From contig CAZOIA010000128.1 in NCBI GenBank assembly GCA_964579675.1, positions 1 through 16,159 on the forward strand: a DNA stretch of 16,159 nucleotides. Reading direction: 5' to 3'. A model generated the notes under the pieces. It was given only the letters and a program-made list of their open reading frames with translations. It did no database searches and had not been told where the DNA came from. Shown here piece by piece: positions 12,244 to 16,159 of this stretch. Origin of the DNA: CAZOIA01 sp964579675. GTDB lineage: Bacteria > Planctomycetota > Phycisphaerae > UBA1845 > PWPN01. The position numbers and the translations under genes were made by a program. Numbering within the stretch: position 1 is the first letter of the stretch; each line of letters opens with the position of its first letter.

Positions 12244-12591
12244 ATGTTGGCCAGATTCATTCATGCCGGCGATGCGATCGACTACACCCCCACGGCTGAT
12301 GTCGCCGCCGGGGATGTTGTCGTGCTCAACAATCTGGTGGGTGTGGCTCGGAGCGATATCCAGGCGAACACACTGGGGTCCCTGGCGATCCGGGGAGTGT
12401 TCGAGTTCCCCAAGGTCACCGGGGACAGCGCCTTCGTGCTGATCGGGATGGCGGTCTACTGGGATGCGGCCAGTCGGCTGGCCACCCCCTGGAGCGACGG
12501 TGGAGCCAACAAACTGCTGGGCAAAGCGGTATCGACGGCTGGCGAGAACGATCTCACCGTCCTCGTGCTGCTGCAACAGTTGATGACTTAG
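12244..12591 (+). CDS. Capsid decoration protein, DUF2190-like (copy 1)
   Basis: This encodes 115 residues with the pattern of DUF2190-type capsid cement proteins: FIHAGDAIDYTP, then AAGDVVV, GVARSDI, GVFEFPKV, VYWD and GANKLLGKAV near the end. The fold would be a small beta barrel, and proteins of this family trimerise on the capsid surface and stabilise it. It is closely similar to the next gene along its whole length, including at DNA level near the start, so the pair arose by duplication. The ATG is preceded by AGAGG at about 12230-12234. It lies 95 bases after the capsid gene, across a hairpin. Confidence 0.85.
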   Translation: MLARFIHAGDAIDYTPTADVAAGDVVVLNNLVGVARSDIQANTLGSLAIRGVFEFPKVTGDSAFVLIGMAVYWDAASRLATPWSDGGANKLLGKAVSTAGENDLTVLVLLQQLMT

Positions 12592-12623
12592 CGGATGAGG
12601 GGATTAACAAGGAGACGAAGGAC

Positions 12624-12962
12624 ATGTTGACAACGTTCATTCACGAGGGCGATGCGGTCGACTACACGCCCACAGCAGACGTGGCCGCCGGCGATGTGGT
12701 CGTTCAAGGTGATCTGCTCGGTGTGGCGAAGAGTCCGATCGCCGCAAACGTGTCCGGTGCGCTGGCGGTTTCAGGCGTCTTCGACTTCCCGAAGGCCACC
12801 GGCGGCGGGACCGCGATCACTGCCGGCAGCCAGGTCTACTGGGACGTGGCCGACGCCGAGGCCAAGACCGACGCCGAGGCCGGCGCCAACAAGCTGATCG
12901 GCAAGACGGTAAAGGCCGCGGCCGACGCGGATGCGACCGTGCGGGTACGGCTAAGCCAGTGA
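12624..12962 (+). CDS. Capsid decoration protein, DUF2190-like (copy 2)
   Basis: This encodes 112 residues, paralogous to the preceding gene: same FIHEGDAVDYTP start, AAGDVVV, GVFDFPKA, VYWD and GANKLIGK. It is more Ala/Asp-rich in its second half (about residues 75-100) than copy 1. Copy 1 lacks that acidic run and has a more hydrophobic C-terminus. The ATG has a strong AAGGAG (12609-12614) at nine bases. It is probably the more typical decoration protein, with copy 1 the diverged one. The two could form mixed trimers or decorate different capsid sites (inference). Confidence 0.88.
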   Translation: MLTTFIHEGDAVDYTPTADVAAGDVVVQGDLLGVAKSPIAANVSGALAVSGVFDFPKATGGGTAITAGSQVYWDVADAEAKTDAEAGANKLIGKTVKAAADADATVRVRLSQ

Positions 12963-12969
12963 GGGACCG

Positions 12970-13356
12970 ATGGCAGACGTGCTCGAGAAGGGCGCGGCCT
13001 GGCTGGAGGACCAGCGTCATGAGCACATGACGCGGACGGTGGTCTACGAGCGGGACGGCGAGACCGTGGAGGTAGCGGCCACCGTCGGCCAGACGGTCTT
13101 CCAGCTCGACGAGGGCTACGGCGCCACGATCCGGCACGTGCGGCGCGACTATCTGATCCGGACGGCCGACCTGGTGCTCGCCGGTGAACCGACACTTCCG
13201 CAACGTGGTGACCGGATCAGGGAAACGCAGGACGGCAAGGTGTTTGTCCACGAGGTGATGGGACCGGGCGGCAATGAGCCCGACTGGCGGTATTCGGATC
13301 CCTATCGCCGGACGCTCCGGATCCACACCAAGCATGTGGCGACGGAGGATGCGTAG
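12970..13356 (+). CDS. Head-tail connector/completion-type protein
   Basis: This encodes 128 residues. Position between decoration and tail-completion genes, length, and the mostly beta sequence with QRGDRIRE, KVFVHEVM and WRYSDPYRRTLRIHTK fit small head-closure proteins found in lambda-like and related phages. I cannot place it in a named family with confidence. It starts with an N-terminal helix (VLEKGAAWLEDQRHEHMTR) and has no membrane segment. GAGGG precedes the ATG, and the stop abuts the next start directly. It is likely a virion protein at the portal-tail junction (inference from position). Confidence 0.75.
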   Translation: MADVLEKGAAWLEDQRHEHMTRTVVYERDGETVEVAATVGQTVFQLDEGYGATIRHVRRDYLIRTADLVLAGEPTLPQRGDRIRETQDGKVFVHEVMGPGGNEPDWRYSDPYRRTLRIHTKHVATEDA

Positions 13357-13605
13357 ATGGAAGACTGGATGATCCAACCGGTGGTGCAGTACGGCTTCCT
13401 CGGCTTCTCCATGGTGCTGCTGGGCGTGGTCATCTGGCTGATCCGCAAGCTGCTGGATGTCCTGGAGGCCAACAACCGGATCATTGCTGCCAACACGGAG
13501 GCGATTCGCGACCTGACGGCGATGACCAGTGATCTCATGAAACTGAGCCGATCGGTGCACGACAAGATCATCTCGCGGCCGTGCATTGCCCGGGAGGAAA
13601 TGTGA
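13357..13605 (+). CDS. Small membrane protein (one transmembrane helix plus coiled coil)
   Basis: This encodes 82 residues. A single hydrophobic helix (about residues 12-31, YGFLGFSMVLLGVVIWLI) is followed by a basic patch and a long amphipathic helix with heptad-like spacing (LDVLEANNRIIAANTEAIRD). The pattern fits phage small membrane proteins of holin-like or spanin-like type, but one helix and its position among head genes do not prove lysis function. The ATG follows directly after the previous stop, and the stop is two bases before the next GTG start. No lysin is seen in the window to support a lysis cassette. Confidence 0.75.
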   Translation: MEDWMIQPVVQYGFLGFSMVLLGVVIWLIRKLLDVLEANNRIIAANTEAIRDLTAMTSDLMKLSRSVHDKIISRPCIAREEM

Positions 13606-13606
13606 C

Positions 13607-14035
13607 GTGGCTGGTATCACGGAGATCGCCGATGCCGTCGCCGCCGAGCTGAACGCCGGCTCGTTCAGTCAGGCATTCACGGCTGAGCGACGCTACCGGC
13701 CGGTGTTCGACCTGCCGGAGATGGGAACACTGCATGTGACGGTGGTGCCCCAAGGCATGACGATCGAAACGGCCGGCCGGGGTCGCAACCAGCAAGACTA
13801 CCGGATCGACATCGCGATCCAGAAGAAGTTCGAGAACGGTGATGCCGCCGAGCTCGACCCGCTGATGGCGCTGGTGGAGCAGATTGCTGACCACTTCCGG
13901 TTCAGGCGGCTCGAAGGGCTGCCGGAGGCGGTGTGGGTCAAGACGGAGAATGCTCCGATCTACGCGGCCGAGCACATGGAGCAGAACCGGGTGTTCACCA
14001 GCGTCTTGACGCTGACGTTTCGCGTGGTGAGGTAA
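13607..14035 (+). CDS. Tail-completion/minor tail-type protein
   Basis: This encodes 142 residues. I chose GTG 13607 (GGAGG at 13593-13597, nine-base spacing) over the in-frame TTG at 13586, which lies inside the upstream gene and lacks a ribosome-binding site. An N-terminal helix (TEIADAVAAELN) is followed by alternating strands (LHVTVVPQGMTIETAG), DYRIDIAIQKKF, a helix (LDPLMALVEQIADHFR) and a last strand LTLTFRVVR. The layout is typical of small tail-completion or neck proteins of siphophage type. I cannot name the family. The gene lies between a membrane protein and a virion-type protein. Confidence 0.75.
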   Translation: MAGITEIADAVAAELNAGSFSQAFTAERRYRPVFDLPEMGTLHVTVVPQGMTIETAGRGRNQQDYRIDIAIQKKFENGDAAELDPLMALVEQIADHFRFRRLEGLPEAVWVKTENAPIYAAEHMEQNRVFTSVLTLTFRVVR

Positions 14036-14039
14036 ACGG

Positions 14040-14459
14040 ATGGCCACACAGCGCAGATGGATCCAGGCGGCGACGGTGGCGATCGACGAGGCCACCGGCG
14101 AGTTGCTGGTCCGCACCGGCGGCGGCACCGAGGTCAAACGCGCGATCATCGATGCCGCCAGCGACGGGGCCGCGGGCAACGAGATCATCGCCGGCGTCTC
14201 GGGCAAGCGCATCTGCGTGCTCGGTATCTGCCTGCTGGCGGAGGAAGCGGTGGACGTGACGTTGTACTCCGGTCCAGCGGACACGGGAACGGCGTTGACC
14301 GGGCCGATCCCCGTGGGTGATCGGAGTGGTTTCGTTTTGCCGATACCGGCAGACCGATCCATGCCCTGGCTGGAGACGGAGCCGGGCGAGCCGTTGACGA
14401 TCGGGCTCAGTGCCGCCTGGCAATGTGGTGGCTGGGTGGTGTACTTCGAGGAAGCCTGA
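14040..14459 (+). CDS. Virion-type hypothetical protein
   Basis: This encodes 139 residues with no membrane segment. The sequence is rich in beta-type stretches with Gly turns (ELLVRTGGGTEV, KRICVLGICLL, VTLYSGPADTG, GFVLPIP, GGWVVYFEEA). This suggests a beta-sandwich such as those of decoration or tail-tip proteins. I do not recognise a named family. Two Cys in the middle (CVLGIC) and one near the end do not form a metal motif. The ATG has GAGG about 10 bases upstream, and its stop overlaps the next ATG by one base, so it is coupled with the beta-helix gene. Confidence 0.7.
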   Translation: MATQRRWIQAATVAIDEATGELLVRTGGGTEVKRAIIDAASDGAAGNEIIAGVSGKRICVLGICLLAEEAVDVTLYSGPADTGTALTGPIPVGDRSGFVLPIPADRSMPWLETEPGEPLTIGLSAAWQCGGWVVYFEEA

Positions 14460-15748
14460 TGGCAATTGAGTATCACGTCTCGACCCTGGCCAGCGACGAA
14501 CACAGCGGCTCGTCCGAGTCGGTGGTTGTCAGCGGTGCCGAGGCCGAAACGAATGCCGGCTTCGATACGGTGTTCCTGGATGAGGACCCGACGTCGGTGA
14601 TGGCTGGGGATACGATCCGGATCGCCGGGCGAACCGACGGCATCCACGGCACGGACATCTTTGAGATCATCGACGTGGGGTCCTTTCAGGTTCGGGTCAG
14701 CCCCACACCGACGGTGACTGCTTCCGGGCTCACGTGGGCGATCGGCGGGGCATTCGCCACGCCGCAGAAGGCCGCGGACTGCGTCAATCCCGGCGATACG
14801 ATCTGGATCAAGGCCGACGGGGATTACCTGCCGAACGGGGCCCCCATCATCACCCTCAAGACCAAGGGCACCATCGCTCAGCCGATTGTGGTCGAGGGCT
14901 ATCGCCAGACGAAGGGTGACGCGACCGCCTTCTTCCAGGCCAACCCGCACATCTGGCCGAGCGACGCCCGGTTCGACGACTACCGAGTGTGTTTGGACTG
15001 CAACGGGACCAGCTACGTTGCGATCTCCAAGGGCAGTCTGTCCTGGCAGCTCAACTACGTGTTCAGGAACGTCCAAGCGCAGAACCGTGCCAACGGACAG
15101 GCGATAGACATCGCCGGCGCGGTGTTCGTGAACTACGCGGGCCGGAACAACTTCGTCGACCTGTATGCGTCGGATCCCTGCCTCGCCCTGAACTGCCTGT
15201 TCGACGGCTTCACGATCCAGGGCGCATACGGTCCGGTGGACGCGTTGGGATGCGAGTTCATCAATGGCGCCGGTACGCCCTACACCGGTGCGGGATTGCT
15301 GCAGTTCTGCCGCCTGTTGAACAACGACGGGGACGGGGTGAACACGTCGTCCATGTCCAACCCGCGGGTGATCCACTGCACGATTGTCGGGAGCGACACC
15401 GCCAAGGCCAGCGGCAAGGCGGGCCTTTACTTCAGTGCTCAATCCGCCCTGGCCGCCAACAACATCATCCACAACTACGCCGTCGGCGTGAAAGCCTACG
15501 AAGCGGCCGGCCTTAATACCACCCTGAGAAGCAACCTGATCACAAGCTGCACCGCGAACTACGAGAACGTGGCCCCCGGCGTGGGCGACGTGATCGCGGA
15601 CGATCCCAAGTTCGTCGACCCGGCCAATGGCGATTATCGCTTGCGTTCGATCAGTCCGGCCATCGGCCGGGCCTGGCCTTCAGGCGACATCGGGGCCGAG
15701 CAGCGGCCGGGGAATCATCACGGGCTTCTGAGGATGGGAGCGGGGTAA
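14459..15748 (+). CDS. Right-handed beta-helix protein, candidate spike/receptor-binding
   Basis: This encodes 429 residues; the ATG at 14459 overlaps the preceding stop. Residues about 95-130 contain FATPQKAADCVNPGDTIWIK, the entry motif of right-handed beta-helix (pectate-lyase-like) proteins. Coils rich in Asn, Cys, Gly and short hydrophobic strands follow (VFRNVQ, NCLFDGFTIQ, GCEFINGAG, RVIHCTIVG, ANNIIHNYA, RSNLITSC). The end carries DPKFVDPANGDYRLRSISPA, the common end motif of bacterial beta-helix surface proteins. The first 90 residues are an unrelated beta-rich domain, possibly for virion attachment. Beta-helices are used as tail spikes that bind or cut polysaccharide. No clear catalytic site is visible, so enzyme activity is uncertain. 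Its place before the gp10-like gene is unusual for a spike. Confidence 0.8.
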   Translation: MAIEYHVSTLASDEHSGSSESVVVSGAEAETNAGFDTVFLDEDPTSVMAGDTIRIAGRTDGIHGTDIFEIIDVGSFQVRVSPTPTVTASGLTWAIGGAFATPQKAADCVNPGDTIWIKADGDYLPNGAPIITLKTKGTIAQPIVVEGYRQTKGDATAFFQANPHIWPSDARFDDYRVCLDCNGTSYVAISKGSLSWQLNYVFRNVQAQNRANGQAIDIAGAVFVNYAGRNNFVDLYASDPCLALNCLFDGFTIQGAYGPVDALGCEFINGAGTPYTGAGLLQFCRLLNNDGDGVNTSSMSNPRVIHCTIVGSDTAKASGKAGLYFSAQSALAANNIIHNYAVGVKAYEAAGLNTTLRSNLITSCTANYENVAPGVGDVIADDPKFVDPANGDYRLRSISPAIGRAWPSGDIGAEQRPGNHHGLLRMGAG

Positions 15749-16140
15749 TGGTCGGCATGACGGTTCGCACGCGAGACGATGTGCCCAAGGTCCTACGCCA
15801 ACTGCGAAAGGCCAGCATCGAATCACTGGGCCATGCGGGTGCCGCCATCCGCCTGGCCGCCCGCCGGTCCATTCGTCGAAGCCCAAAACCCTCACTGCCC
15901 GGTACGCCGCCGAAAACCCGGCGCGGGCAACTGCGACGGGCCATCCTGTATGCGGTGGAGAAACACGAGCAGCTTGTGGTCATCGGGCCGGCCTATTCGA
16001 TCGTCGGCCCGTCAGCGATGGCGCACGAATTCGGCGGGCGGTTCCGGCACGAGCGATACGACCGCCGGGCGTTCATGGGACCGGCGTTGGAGAAGATCAA
16101 GGACCGACTGCCCCGCATGTGGGCCAGTTCTGTGAGATGA
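15748..16140 (+). CDS. HK97-gp10-like/tail-completion protein
   Basis: This encodes 130 residues, strongly basic. An N-terminal helix (DDVPKVLRQLRKASIESLG) is followed by a long Arg-rich helix, the loop PSLPGTPPKTRRGQLRRAI, then strands (LVVIGPAYSIVGP), an AHEFGGRF motif, RRAFMGPAL and a final helix. The order 'long helix, PG.P....G.LR..I, strand, HEFGG, R.FM.PAL' is characteristic of HK97 gp10-like and phage virion-morphogenesis proteins that sit between head and tail. The ATG overlaps the previous stop by one base, with GGGAG about 8 bases upstream. The family call is good; the precise structural role is inferred. Confidence 0.85.
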   Translation: MVGMTVRTRDDVPKVLRQLRKASIESLGHAGAAIRLAARRSIRRSPKPSLPGTPPKTRRGQLRRAILYAVEKHEQLVVIGPAYSIVGPSAMAHEFGGRFRHERYDRRAFMGPALEKIKDRLPRMWASSVR

Positions 16141-16150
16141 GGAGACGGCT

Positions 16151-16159
16151 ATGGCCATC
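16151..16159 (+). CDS. Start of the next gene (truncated by window end)
   Basis: ATG GCC ATC begins at 16151 after GGAG (16141-16144) with six-base spacing, continuing the coupled series of virion genes. Only three codons are visible, so nothing can be said about the product. Confidence 0.5.

Noticed and set aside
13568..15472. 634-codon leftward open frame opposite the tail and beta-helix genes
   Set aside because: It covers several well-supported rightward genes on the opposite strand and has no recognisable domain or start signal.
1..16159. CRISPR array or insertion sequence
   Set aside because: I saw no regularly spaced direct repeats with unique spacers, no transposase gene and no terminal inverted repeats with target duplications on reading the window.

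Overview
The window looks like the packaging and head-assembly region of a tailed phage or prophage from a planctomycete-like Gram-negative bacterium. The DNA is GC-rich. The phage genes are compact, mostly rightward, and often overlap at stop/start codons. The host guess rests on three secreted-protein genes inside the phage block: a collar-domain protein, a dockerin-repeat protein and a PEP-CTERM protein. These types are common in Planctomycetes. I could not run any search, so the taxonomic call is an inference.

Layout. Positions 130-1857 hold a leftward operon of five small genes. One encodes a HARE-HTH winged-helix protein; the other four are unrecognised. Positions 1858-2016 form a divergent control region with a perfect 14-bp palindrome and a second inverted repeat. 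Rightward from 2017 come a small gene whose product resembles the N-terminus of the terminase, the large terminase subunit, and a small NrdR-like zinc ribbon. Positions 4756-8297 interrupt the phage order. This stretch has a promoter followed by a terminator-like hairpin, the three secreted-protein genes, and then a second promoter/structured RNA/terminator unit. A tRNA with a CAT anticodon and initiator-like features follows. The phage block resumes at 8384 with a small pre-portal protein, a lambda-type portal, a prohead-protease/major-capsid fusion, two tandem decoration (DUF2190-like) proteins, a connector-type protein, a small membrane protein, a tail-completion-type protein, an unrecognised virion-type protein, a beta-helix protein, a gp10-like protein and the first codons of another gene.

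How it works together. Terminase (2303-4570) packages DNA through the portal (8575-10056) into a shell built from the fusion protein (10034-12148). That fusion carries a good internal ribosome-binding site and in-frame ATG at 10715. It could therefore yield both a protease-containing form and a larger amount of scaffold-capsid polypeptide. The decoration proteins would coat the shell, and the following genes close the head and start the tail.

The most striking unexplained structure is at 2200-2284, at the 3' end of the small gene before terminase. A 19-bp outer stem encloses three hairpins, each with a three-base loop, leaving only two unpaired bases at the junction. It ends two bases before the terminase ribosome-binding site. 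Its only non-Watson-Crick pairs are G-U on the sense strand, which points to a folded RNA; a packaging site or an inserted palindromic element are alternatives.
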